A DNA stretch of 64,000 nt from Argyresthia goedartella (taxonomy: Eukaryota; Arthropoda; Insecta; Lepidoptera; Argyresthiidae): positions 34,854,201 to 34,918,200 of the forward strand of contig OX463810.1 of assembly GCA_949825045.1 (NCBI GenBank), in the 5' to 3' direction. Position numbers and translations under genes: made by a program. Position 1 is the stretch's first letter. Each line of letters opens with the position of its first letter. Under the pieces are notes generated by a model. The model made no database searches. It saw only the letters and a list, made by a program, of their open reading frames with translations, and was not told the DNA's origin. Positions 53,486 through 63,915 of this stretch are shown here, in pieces.

Positions 53486-55094
53486 AGTTGTTCCCACGTA
53501 AGGATTAATTTTAAGAAAAACATACTTAGTGGAGATTGGACGTCAAGGAGGTCGTAAGTACTGTACGTAAGCATTACTTTCAGAACAAGAAGCTACATGA
53601 CAGGTGTGAGGTTGTGGTATGTCAACCTTATTTCGTTTCATTTATTTCTTTTTTCTCCATTTAGTTTATGATTTTGAGTCTGACTTGCTTTGACTTTTCT
53701 ACGCTTGAGTGACGACCACAGACATATAATAAGATACGTGACGACGAATTTTGTGACAGACGCGAAAATTATTTGATTCCATATATGATTCCATCACAGA
53801 CTTTATTAATGGATTCCATTTATTATTTTAACATTCTTGGCGTCTTTTCACAATAAGTATTCGTGGTTTCATCTGGGTAAGTTATTTATTTCTCCAATTC
53901 TAAATCTTGTAGATGGACTTCCGCTATTTTTGTTTCTATGTAGTTATATATTTCTCTTTTGCTACATGAACACCCTACCGGGTTTTAACCCTGGGCTATT
54001 TTACGAACACTCTACCGGGTTCAACCCCAGGGTCTAATTCACCCAAACTTCCCGGGTTAAAACCCCAACGAGACCTGAATTAATCAACCTTCTATTAGCA
54101 TAAATCCTCACCTACTATTGGATAACTAATTTTGTGCTCTTTTTTATCTTTATATTTTAAGTTTCTATTTTAAACTACTTTTTTATAATCACCTTTGATT
54201 TGGCCGACCCTTCTGAATAACTAATATATTCTCTTTCTTAGTTTTTTATGGTTCTATTTCGTTTTCTTTTACTTCTCTTTGTTGACCTTTGGGACTGACT
54301 AACCCTCAAATGTCACACTGGATTTTATAGGAAGAAAAAAAAAGTACGTAACTAGTTTCTTAGCAAGAAAAATAATTCTACATACGTAACTGGTTACGTA
54401 GCGTTGGTTTCGTAGGCGTGCGAAGGGGATTTTAAGTTCAATAGTGGATATTTGTTTTTTTTCTGAGTGATAGTCTGAGGATTCAACTCATCATCATCGT
54501 TATCATTCTCAGCCCTCATCGGTCCAGTGCTGCGCATGCGCCTCTTCTCTAGTATAGCGCCTACCGCACCTAGCGCGATTCCGTCGACTTGACGATATCG
54601 TCGGACATACCCCAACAAGTTTCAAAATGTTTGGATAAATCATAATTCTTTATTTCATTATTCTTTATTGCACAAAGATAAATAAAAAGTTACATTTGTT
54701 GAAAACATATGTACAATCGAACCAACTGAATCATGACCCATTTGCCTGATAATTTGTTTGAAACTTTCAAACTTGTAAGATCTATGTAAATGTCAGTGTC
54801 TAATCAAATGATAACAAGTTCGTTACCAAGGAAATAAACCTTCAAGCGAATTTCGACCTACTTGCATTTAAGGGGTTTAGCAAAATAAGCTTATGGTGGG
54901 ACATGATTCAGATGGTTCGATTGTACAAAGGCGAGCTTTGCACGAGCTTTTAGCTTTGACACTAGGCAGTGCACGATATCAAATAACTTATCTATAATAA
55001 ATAATTTGAATATCTATATACCAAAATACTAAATAAGTACCAATAGATACATAAACCTGTACATATAGTAATAATATACATACTATAACTACTA
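53486..55094. other. No gene identified
   Basis: The stretch 54480-54560 (TCATCATCGTTATCATTCTC, GTCCAGTGCTGCGCATGCGC) resembles the 3' end of a common lepidopteran LINE-type repeat (minus orientation), but too little is present to assign it. The rest is AT-rich and without recognised features, apart from the palindrome cluster at 53975. Confidence 0.3.
53975..54075. repeat. Cluster of CCGGGTT..AACCC palindromes
   Basis: Three spaced near-palindromes: ACCGGGTTTTAACCCTGGG (about 53977), ACCGGGTTCAACCCCAGGG (about 54014) and CCCGGGTTAAAACCCC (about 54051). They could be clustered protein-binding sites or a decayed short tandem repeat. Confidence 0.5.
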
Positions 55095-55322
55095 TCATGA
55101 AAGAGAGAGGAAATGCTCTTTTACCCGGTTTTTGTAAGCGAAAAGAGTGGGACTGTCTCTTATCTTGCAAGGAAGTGCGTTCCACAGTCGGACCGCCTGC
55201 AACCTGAAGGTGTGCTCATACGCCGAGGTGTTGTGCCTTGGTGTGGCTAAGAGTGAGACCGTGTGAGATGTCCGGTGCCGATCTCCTGAAAAGAGATACT
55301 CAAAGTTTATCTTACCTAGGGA
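55095..55322 (-). pseudogene. LINE-B-like ORF2 C-terminal fragment
   Basis: On the minus strand: FEYLFSGDRHRTSHTVSLL, ATPRHNTSAYEHTFRL, AVRLWNALPCKIRDSP and VKEHFLSLS before the stop at 55095. It is closely related to LINE-B (45181) and the fragment at 41560. Its 3' UTR probably extends to about 55000. Confidence 0.75.
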
Positions 55323-55469
55323 ATTACGTTTATTTGCGTACGAAATGTATGATTTATTTTTATCAGATGGGGTTTATCCGCACATTTTGAAACAAACCAA
55401 TCCCACCAAAAACATTTTCATGTAAAATTTTGCCAAGACGAGACACTGTCAAAAAGTTATCAGATCTCA

Positions 55470-55940
55470 TGTAGAGCCAAGCATCTAACTCTAGACGCCC
55501 TAACTTCACAAACTCTACACCTTAGTCAAAATATATCGCTTGTCCAGTATAACCATAAATTTACGAATTACTTAATGAGACTGCCACGCAGTAAAATAAA
55601 AATACTAACAAGCCTTATTACATGCCATTGTACACTAAACAAACACTTGACAATTGCAGGTGCAACGGATAGCCCCCTGTGCAGGGGGTGCATGGAAGTG
55701 AATGAAACAGTAGAGCATATGCTACTGGCATGTCCATCCACAACAGAAATCAGGATGGCTATCCTAGGAGACACAACAAACACCCACGAGCTCCTAGAAC
55801 ACCCAGGCCTCCTTCTCCAGCTGGTGCAGGAGTTGGGATGGCTGAAGCAGATGTGCAGGCGAAGGGGACATGCACAAAGGCCCCGCTCAAGTGGGCCAGG
55901 TGCAGGCACTACAACCCCCTTGTAGAAGATAGAAGATAGA
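55470..55940 (+). pseudogene. LINE ORF2 C-terminal (post-RNase H) fragment, I/R1/LOA type
   Basis: It reads LTSLITCHCTLNKHLTIAGA, SPLCRGCMEVNETVEHMLLA with CP: the C-x2-C-x7-H-x4-C knuckle that follows the RNase H domain in I-, R1- and LOA-type LINEs. ELLEHPGLLLQLVQELGWL follows, and the stop is at 55923. The tail is two AGATAGA units (55925-55940). The upstream part 55470-55570 has the same frame only loosely. No catalytic domain is present. Confidence 0.65.
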
Positions 55941-56367
55941 TATAGCTTGTCCGTTTCGCTGCCGTCAAATGGGCGTAAGGTGAAACATGTTTCAGGCGTT
56001 TTGCGCGTGGTTATATCCATCCCCTAATTTAAAGCGTGGCGGATAATTTACTAAAAATGCTAAAACATGTCCTTTTTATTATTTCTAAAAAGGCGTTCCT
56101 AAATCAGTTTTCAAAATTTGCCAGTCTCATACAAACTTCCATCCCCTAGTTACCCCACCAACCCCTTCTGGTGGGGTAAAAGTTCCACATTTTAGCTTTT
56201 TTTTTTGTATGCTAATACTAGCTTAAATATTCAACTTTCTAGGACTTCAGGAACTGCCCTAAGAATTTTGATGATTATTAGTGAGCCAGTGACGAAATCG
56301 GGGTATTTTAGATATCAATGAAATCTAAAGTATACAAGCTAAGCAATTGAAACTTCATGGGTCTTAC

Positions 56368-56505
56368 CACAAAAAAAAATCCTGTTCAACAGTTGTTTGA
56401 AAAAAAAAAGGAATAGGATTTGACCTTTGTTTTTGTACTAACATGGATGGGATTTGACGTTTGTTTTGAGGTTAAACTGTGTGTAACATTTTTGTAGTAG
56501 CATTG
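56368..56505 (+). repeat. Small MITE-like repeat, copy 3 (expanded)
   Basis: ACCACAAAAAAAAATCCTGT at the start and TAACATTTTTGTAGTAG at the end. An internal block (ATAGGATTTGACCTTTG, then ATGGGATTTGACGTTTG) is duplicated, so it is longer than the other copies. Confidence 0.6.
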
Positions 56506-56574
56506 TTTATGTTTGTATTGTATATGTCTGCTAGCGAATTTTGTTTGAAATGAAAATGAAAATGAAAACTATTT

Positions 56575-56640
56575 TACATGACATAAGTTGCACAAGTCCC
56601 ACACTAGGTCTCCCTGTATCGTGGGTACTCGGCTCAACCA
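56575..56640 (-). mobile_element. SINE1 tail fragment
   Basis: TCCCACACTAGGTCTCCCTG with TATCGTGGG is a degenerate reverse complement of the SINE1 block CCACGACACAGGGTATCCTA. Only the distal part is present. Confidence 0.35.
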
Positions 56641-58282
56641 TAAATAATATAATTCAACCATAAATAACATTACTTGCACAAAATAAAGATGCTTGTAAGT
56701 AATATTTAACTATCTTAACCTAACTTAGGTAAGACAGGTGTATTTTACATTGTGATGGACAATTGCCTAGCATGACATACTTGTAATTAAATAATACATG
56801 CTGTAAAATAAAATAATATAACCCTCTCATTCATAATTATCTGATATAAGTTATAGTTAGTTAAATAAATTTCAAAAAATCTGATATAATCCAAACCCAA
56901 GTTATGAGGGATCAAAAAAACGACAAAGAAAAAAGGTAACAGTCAGTGCCTTTGTGCTTCTCTCAATTTTTTATTAAATATGATAAACGTCTTAACCAAA
57001 CCTTCTCTATACAGATTTCCCGGACTTCTTGAGGCCAGCCCTTAATCTCACGATGACAGCATAAGATCACTTTTTTTACCGCACTATCTCGCTTCTGAGG
57101 ACCACGCGCCTGTCCCCGTGACCGGAAAATCCACTGGAATATTACCATTGTTCTCAAGTGGCAGACCATCCAGCCACGTTTTATTTCCAAGGCTACGTGA
57201 AAAGGTTGTCTCTCATTGACATGATTGATCACACGACGTTCAGCTTTGTCAATAACGTTGTTCAATTTCGAAATATGACTTCTATTTGTTTGTCATTTAT
57301 TTTTATTGAACCGTGGCTAGAGGTTGTATTGTAAGGGCATTTTAAATGTTATTTTTGTCATTGCGACGAGGCCTACGCCGCGAGCGTTACGAGCTACGCA
57401 CGCTCGTAGCATATCGCTACTAATAGGGCAGTGCTACGTAAGGAACATTTTATCACTGGTTTTGTTTTTGCAAGATTATGATCGCACATGAGCTCTTTTC
57501 TGCTTATTCGTGTATTACGTGCGTGGGGTGCCACTGTGTAAATATACACACTAATGTATAATCACAAAAAGAGTGTCTCGTTATTTGAAAGACAATAGAA
57601 CGAGGTTCAATATCTACTTTGAACTTCGTGTCCTTGGTTTCATTTGTTGGCAAGTGATCTACAAACAGATAATGGCCAAATCAAAGCCAACAAAAGATCT
57701 TTATCAACCGGTCAACGACTATACGATTATCGGCATTTCTCTCGTATAACATTCGTGCCAAAAACGCTGTTACCATACAATGGGGGATATTTTTAAAGGG
57801 ATACTTTTCACTGACACTTGAAAAGTATCAATACCGTGAAATCGTCCCTATTCACCCCATTTTACGGTATGTTTTTTTATGTTTAATCATGGTCATTTTA
57901 GTTTGCGATTTCTGTTAGTTAGTATCCTTAGCTTTTTTTCTAGACGCCTTGTTTTGCTCTAATGTAACTTAATTCAAATTCAAATTAATTACTATCGTGA
58001 GATCAAATACTAATCACTCAACGGAATAATCTGACTGTAGAAGCGCAGTGCTCTGAACTAACGAAGTCCTTTTATGACTTTGTGTGATTTAATAAGTGCG
58101 CACGCGGCGGCGTTGAGTATAAATAGTAATTGAGTATGAAGAGAAAAGGGAAAAAGTAATATTTGCACTTAGACTGCACGTGACCGCTTGACAAATAATA
58201 GTTTGAGATCGGATCGAATTGAGTCAAGTTTCGGGCTTGTATTTTAACACAATAAATTATTTGTACAACGATGTGTTATATA
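56641..58282. other. No gene identified
   Basis: It holds a 100-codon open frame on the minus strand (57265-56963) of unknown content: basic and Arg-rich, without motifs. The rest is AT-rich and featureless to me. Confidence 0.3.
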
Positions 58283-58674
58283 TTTTATCTACACACGTAT
58301 CATAAACCCTCTTTACTGCGTACAAAAATCGCACGTTACGATCAGCATAATGTTAAACTAATTGGTAAAAACTCATTTCTTATCTGAAAAATTACACATT
58401 ATGACCCTAATGTGTAATTTTTCTACATATTATGACATTCGACATGACGACGACGACATTCAAATTTCGAACACCGACGCCCGCCTGCGTGCCGCCCCTA
58501 GTTTGTCTGTGAAGTTGGTACTACTGAACAACCTAAACAACTGCAGAGCCACAATGCCGGTCAAACATGCAGTTCCTGAACACATCAAAGAGAGCTTATG
58601 ATATGTGTGTAGATAAACTAGTGTATGTAACTGTACATAATTAGGCATTATGTAGCAGTCACATAAACTACTAT
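58283..58674 (+). repeat. TATC repeat, complete copy
   Basis: About 390 bp. Near the left end is TTTATCTACACACGTATCAT and AAACCCTCTTTA. Its inverted counterpart AAAGAGAGCTTATGATATGT with GTGTGTAGATAAA occurs at 58587-58616, giving subterminal inverted repeats of about 30 bp. A second small palindrome is at 58387-58422. The block after the right inverted repeat (to CATAAACTACTAT) is shared by other copies and so belongs to the element. It is probably a non-autonomous DNA transposon. Confidence 0.65.
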
Positions 58675-60003
58675 AAAACGATAGTGTATTCCGATTTGTT
58701 ATGTTATCGACGTTATCTGTCTGTAAACCAAGGCTTACACACCCAAAAAAAGCCCTGGGTAAAGCCCGAAATATCACCGAAATCAATATGGATTCGTAGT
58801 TCATCCGAATAAACCAAAATAACATTATAGTATAAACCTAAGTGCTGGGTAATGTTAGGTGTTGAGTTGGTTTTAAACGTTAATTTCAATAGAAATACGC
58901 TTGAAAATCGCATATCACAAGGTGCCTAGTATTTTTGCTTGCTCACCTACTTTACAAACCGACTGGCGTCAGACTCCACGCTCCAGCCTCCTTGCACGTG
59001 GGAACGAATGCTCTCTCACGAGTGGCACGTGTCATATCATGGCTCGAACGCGCCCGATGACAGGCAGGGGTGGTTGGCGCGAAATGTTAAACTATAAGTT
59101 TTAACTTAAAACCTCAAGCAAGTACTAGGAAAAAAGATATTTCGATAGTTAAATTCGGTTTTGAGCGTTGATTGTTAGCGGGTGAAGATATGTGCCAAAA
59201 TCGCTAAAAATAAATGGGTGGAAGGGGGGCAGTTTCACAAACAAAATAAAGTATATGTATATATCTTTTATTGTTTTTTTTTCTTGATTAATGGCGGTCT
59301 AACATTTTAGGTTAATATCACCAATGTCGCGTGTTTTATTTATATATTTAATTGTACTTGTTTAAACGTTAATATAATCTAAATGGAGTTAGCTTGCGTT
59401 TGTTTCAATGAGTTTTTTTTTAATAATGAAACAGGAACTGAAGTCATCATTATATGAGAAAAACTGGAGACAAAAAATGTACTCTAGCAAATATAATTCC
59501 TTTAAACACCAGCCACTAATAAGGCGCGAGTTTGATACCAAGCTATAAGTTTGAAAATTTTGTGAGAATAATAGTTCCCTTAAACTGAATTTATGTACTG
59601 ACCTCAACATTCTTTTGACGAAAATATAGATAGATGTACTCAAGTAATGGAAAGAGATAACGATGAGCCAAAAAACAATTTACATGATGTTTGCTCATTA
59701 CTTGACAAAACACTACAAAGGATGAATGTTTAAATACATTCGCGCGTGTCAGTCACGTGGCACTGGGTATATAACCTGTTTTTTTTTCCTATAATCCTCT
59801 AATAACAAAGTACATATAATGTACTCGTGCTCTTTAGTGGGTATTTAGTGGTCTGTGATACTAATAAAGATATTTTATTATCAAGGAAAACAGACAACAG
59901 GCATATTTGTTCGTAGACAATACAGTTATGTTATGTTCTTGAAAAATGACTTCACAGGCTATATGTAGTTAGGTTTGGCAAAAAAAAAAAAAAAAAAAAA
60001 GAC
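58675..60003. other. No gene identified
   Basis: It has a trace of the repeat of 35636 at 59281-59350 and a run of about 25 A just before the tRNA gene, which on the minus strand is its T-run terminator. Nothing else is recognisable. Confidence 0.35.
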
Positions 60004-60075
60004 AGGTCCCACCGAGATTTGAACTCGGATCGCTGGATTCAGAGTCCAGAGTGCTAACCATTACACCATGGGACC
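60004..60075 (-). tRNA. tRNA-Gln (anticodon CTG)
   Basis: 72 nt on the minus strand, folding as a full cloverleaf. The acceptor is GGTCCCA paired with TGGGACC. The D arm contains the A box TGTAATGGTTAGCAC. The anticodon arm is CTGGA-CTCTGAA-TCCAG with anticodon CTG. The T arm is CCGAG-TTCAAAT-CTCGG with a normal B box. There is no intron and no encoded CCA. A long T run follows immediately on the minus strand and would terminate RNA polymerase III. Unlike the SINE heads in this window, all stems pair, so I take it as a functional gene decoding CAG. Confidence 0.95.
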
Positions 60076-60076
60076 A

Positions 60077-60142
60077 TTGGAAAATCGGCTGGAAATAGGG
60101 GTGGTATTTCTGCACCCTATTTCTAGCCTTCCCGGAGATTTT
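60077..60142. repeat. Imperfect hairpin directly upstream of the tRNA gene
   Basis: GGAAAATCGGCTGGAAATAG pairs with CTATTTCTAGCC plus GATTTTCC across a GTGGTATTTCTGCA loop, immediately 5' of the tRNA-Gln on its own strand. It may be a small foldback element or a local structure. Confidence 0.5.
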
Positions 60143-61079
60143 CCGGGACCACTTTATTTTCTTCCTAGCGTATTAATGCCTCGAGTCAATAGATGAATGT
60201 CTATATGAAACTGTATATATTACCAAATAAAATAAATTTATAACAGTATTTTAACTCGACTTATCAGATTATAAGTTTGAAATTTCTATAGGCCCAATTA
60301 AACTACAAAGGCGTTAGGGTTTGGGGTGCAAGATGAGCCAGCCTTCGATTTCTCGATTTATGATTGTCATTTAAATCGAGTTATTGGCGATATGTTACCA
60401 TCGATCATGTAACTCGACAGGCAATCGAGGAAGAGGTTAGCAAACTGGAAAACCAATATGCTGTGAATGTGATTGCAATACATTTGATTATTAAATATAT
60501 CTAACTAATCAATATAAAGTTACATACCTACTTAATATCATATGCATAATTATTATTTTTGGTAATAATAATTAATAGCAAGTGTTTATCGGTATATTTA
60601 TAACAGATTCCGAAAACAATTTCCATGCCAGATTAGAAGGGTAGGTAATAATAATATCTCATCTCGTCGACACTTTCCATTGAGCGCTATGTATGAGTTA
60701 TGTTCGCAAACATTTTGAATGCCTAAAAGTTATTACAATTTCAATAGCACGTGCTATTGACACATCGGGCAGAATGGTATTGTTGCAAACTGACCGATAG
60801 TGTCCACGACCACAACGCGGTTGAATACACTCCGTTATAGATTATTGGAGGGTAAAAACGTGTTTTGGATTTATGAAGACTCACCTACTTGTGTTGATAT
60901 TTAGACGTAAAGTATTATATCGACAGTGATTCGGAGAATAATACCCAAAAGCTGTGAAGCTGCCCCTGCCTTGTGAATAAATCTACTCATTACTTAAAAA
61001 CTAAATACTGTAAGAAAAGGAACTACCTGCGCTGCGCTGCAAGCTCATTTAAGGCTGGTATTAAATCGCACATCAAAAA
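60143..61079. other. No recognised feature
   Basis: AT-rich sequence. No ORF, SINE or LINE fragment is recognised. Confidence 0.3.
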
Positions 61080-61290
61080 TACTGATTTGCGCACCAAAAA
61101 AGGATCAGCAAAAACAGTTTTTATGTTTTAAATATTAAATGAGTACCTGAGTTTATGTTTTAAGGATTTTTGTTGTTCTTACATGTTGAACCTAACACGA
61201 AGGAAAAAGGCTTTCGCTTCGCTCACCCCCTTTACCCATCACCTAAGCTACCGTAGCAAATATAAGGGATATTTGCTGTGCAAATCAGTA
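61080..61290 (+). repeat. Hairpin repeat with GAAGCGAAG loop, copy 3
   Basis: TTACATGTTGAACCTAACAC, TTCGCTTCGCTCACCCCCTT and TACCCATCACCTAAGCTACC match 9530-9600 in the same orientation, and GCAAATCAGTATTTTTGA matches the end of copy 2. This is the longest of the three copies. Confidence 0.6.
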
Positions 61291-61989
61291 TTTTTGAGGT
61301 GCAGTTTAATATTTCCATTTAGTCAACGCTACAACCGTTGCTTGGCGGGAAACTAATAAAAATGGCCGCACGGTCAATTATTTATACGTGCCGTTATCAA
61401 ATGGAGCATGGCCATATAACTCGGATTCGATCTAATTCCGTACTCCACATAATCTATATTATATTAGAAAATGAAACTGGACAACTCCTTCACTCTATTG
61501 TGATGCAAGAGTCTACCCACATTGCATTTGTTTAATTGAAATAGCATTGGCCACGAACGCTCGCTTGGTTGGGGGCTTGGGGGTGACCATACGGCTTTAT
61601 TGCTCAACAATTAGTTACATAATGCAACAATGAAACTGCATACACTCAATAAAACCATACAAACTCCCTATTATAGACCCATCGCCCATATCACGTTGCG
61701 ATAAGACACAATGTCGTCTAATCAGTCGGTAAATTGTATTGTTGTGTTCGGCGACGTCCAGTCAATTGTTTATTTAGTGTGATGACCACGCAACTGACCA
61801 AACCAAATATCTAGTTGCTAAAGAAAATAAAGTTCACTCAAGTAGATTACTTAATTCGATTATGTGTATGTTTGGGCAAGTTGTAAGCCAACGAACGCGT
61901 CGCCGCTTGTTTGAAATAGATACCGTCCTTCATATAGTCAGACGTATTCGGCAGACCATGTTTTTAAATGCATAGTCAGGTGTCAGGTA
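61291..61989. other. No recognised feature
   Basis: Short open frames only. Nothing is recognised. Confidence 0.3.
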
Positions 61990-62112
61990 TAATGCGCGGC
62001 GTATAAGTTGACCCACAATGGCGGCGTCTGCGCAGGTAAAAACTACTGTTTTGCTACATTTTACCCTGCGCAGACGCCGCCGTCGTAGCTCAACTTATAC
62101 GCCGGGTACTGT
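61990..62112. mobile_element. Short foldback MITE
   Basis: The left arm GGCGTATAAGTTGACC, then GGCGGCGTCTGCGCAGGTAA, pairs with TTACCCTGCGCAGACGCCGC and TCAACTTATACGCC on the right. The arms are about 45 bp around a short AT-rich loop. The internal GCGTCTGCGCAGG is GC-rich. No target duplication is evident. Confidence 0.7.
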
Positions 62113-63561
62113 ATTTTTTTTAGTTACCTACTTTAGTAGAGACTCGCGCCACGAGCTATGAGCGGTGGCTTTGAATGCGCAGTAGTCACATTTCAATACC
62201 TGTAGGTATATATGCGCAGTAATTCCCGCCAACGTCGCCCAGCGCTCTTAATTCGAGCCGCGAGGTATACCCTCGTAATATTTTAATAAACTCTCCCTAA
62301 AACTAGTGTAGCTTTGAGTTCCAAGCTTCGAATCAAAGGCATTGTGTTCAGTTGGTTTATTAATCTCCTGGCCACAGGCCAGTGCGAAATCTATGACCAT
62401 TAAACTGATGTAATAAATATTCAAGTCTACATCAAATTGTAAATCAAGACTCGTTATAATTCTGTGACGCATCTGACTGTTAGATAGAATTTATAACCGA
62501 CAACATGTCGTAAAATTCATAATCCCATTTAGGGGTTAGGCAGGATCGACAGGTTCTATTATATAATCGAATTACTACCTATACTTACTTCCCTTTGAAT
62601 TGGAACTAACTAATTTGGCCCAGCGGTCGTTCATCAACCCCAATTTAAAAATGTTTCGTCCTTATTCTTTGAGCTTGTAGGTAGATGGACTTTTTTCTGT
62701 GATTTAATGGGTTTTTTTTACAAATTTAAGTTATATTTTTTGAAATATTCGAGTCAGTGTTACTTAGTACGTTTTTAAGATATATACTACTGTGGTCACC
62801 TAATATCTTTACTGTTATTTAAAAAGTTATTTTACACTTTTGATTTATGATCATAAACCGCATAAATAATCAATTCAAACATTCAGTTTAGATTAATGAA
62901 CGAAGTAGAAACAAGTGGTCCAATTAAAATTAATTTAGTTCCACAATACACAATATAATGTATTCATCCCTCACGCACGCGACAAGTCAAGTCGTCACGT
63001 TTTTCTGTTGACAAGCGTGAAAAAGGCGTTGAATTATTTTTAATTTTATTTAAATGTTGTGTCTAACTTTGAGTGGTTGATGCGTTTCGAATCGTTTTTA
63101 ATTTTTCCCTAGGCTGACTTCGAATTACGACTAATGTCATTGTAGGTGAATGTTATTAATATAAATCCTTTCCCGTTAGAGTTAGAGGCACCCCACATAC
63201 AACACATATAAATTTTTTTTCAGTATAATTAAATTAAATTACCACAAATCTACTTTAATAAAAGAACATCCTGATAACGAAAAATGTATGTAGCCATTTC
63301 GGAATATACTGAAATAGGTCCTTTCGTATTTGAATACCAGTAGCGCCACCTCGTGAGTGATTTGCCAAACCATGCTCACGTCAAAAACAAGAAACTCCAT
63401 TGTATGACGCAAGATGGCAGCTGTGTACATTTTGACGTTTGTTTTGTTTTGTTTGACAACAGCCGCGTAAATACGGATTCCGCGGATCGATTAAAATTGC
63501 AAAAAATAATACTTTAGCCGAGTCTTCTCGGCAAGTTTGGATGGAAACTACCCTCACCACG
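62113..63561. other. Intergenic, including promoter and 5' UTR of the plus-strand gene
   Basis: No repeat is recognised up to about 63400. The last part, 63405-63561, has CAAGATGGCAGCTG (a motif type found at insect transcription starts) and then a leader to the ATG at 63562. I cannot fix the start of transcription. Confidence 0.4.
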
Positions 63562-63636
63562 ATGTCTACACAATCCAAAGCAGTGCCAGTGCTAGATTTA
63601 AAGATGTATGTGAAGGTTGTGGCCGCTGTTTTTTCG
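63562..63636 (+). CDS. First coding exon of an unrecognised plus-strand gene
   Basis: ATG at 63562 in the context CACGATG, then 25 codons (MSTQSKAVPVLDLKMYVKVV, then AAVFS) to donor GTAAGC at 63637, phase 0. The end of the exon is hydrophobic and continues into hydrophobic sequence in exon 2, so the joined N-terminus contains a probable membrane segment or signal anchor from about residue 15 to 35. I do not recognise the protein. An overlapping longer open frame in another phase (63537-63968) ignores these splice signals and has no coherent content. Confidence 0.6.
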
Positions 63637-63915
63637 GTAAGCATAATGTACTTGTAATTAAATCCTATAGGATAGTGATACTCTACTCCAGTTTCCTTAT
63701 TGTAATGGGGGCTTGTCAGCGACACTCACATCCGATTCCATTGTCTTTGAAGGCTAATGTTTTGGAGATTATCCAGCAGTTTCACGTAAAAATCTTCCAT
63801 AACATTAGCCGGAAATCTTTCAAATTATACTACCCATATTCAGTGCTTCGATTTCCCTCATTATTTCTTTCTCGGACTGATAATTCGCGGCAGTATATTG
63901 TGTTTTTGTCCTCAG
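63637..63915 (+). other. Intron 1 of the plus-strand gene
   Basis: 279 bp, GTAAGC to a pyrimidine-rich acceptor TGTTTTTGTCCTCAG. The size is normal for an insect intron. Confidence 0.55.

Noticed and set aside
56963..57265. 100-codon minus-strand frame, basic and Arg/Trp-containing
   Set aside because: No recognised motif, no splice or promoter context. It could be a decayed transposon frame but I cannot support a call.
61969..61985. CATAGTCAGGT, like the terminus of the maT elements
   Set aside because: Only about ten bases match, the rest of the terminal repeat is absent, and there is no partner end.
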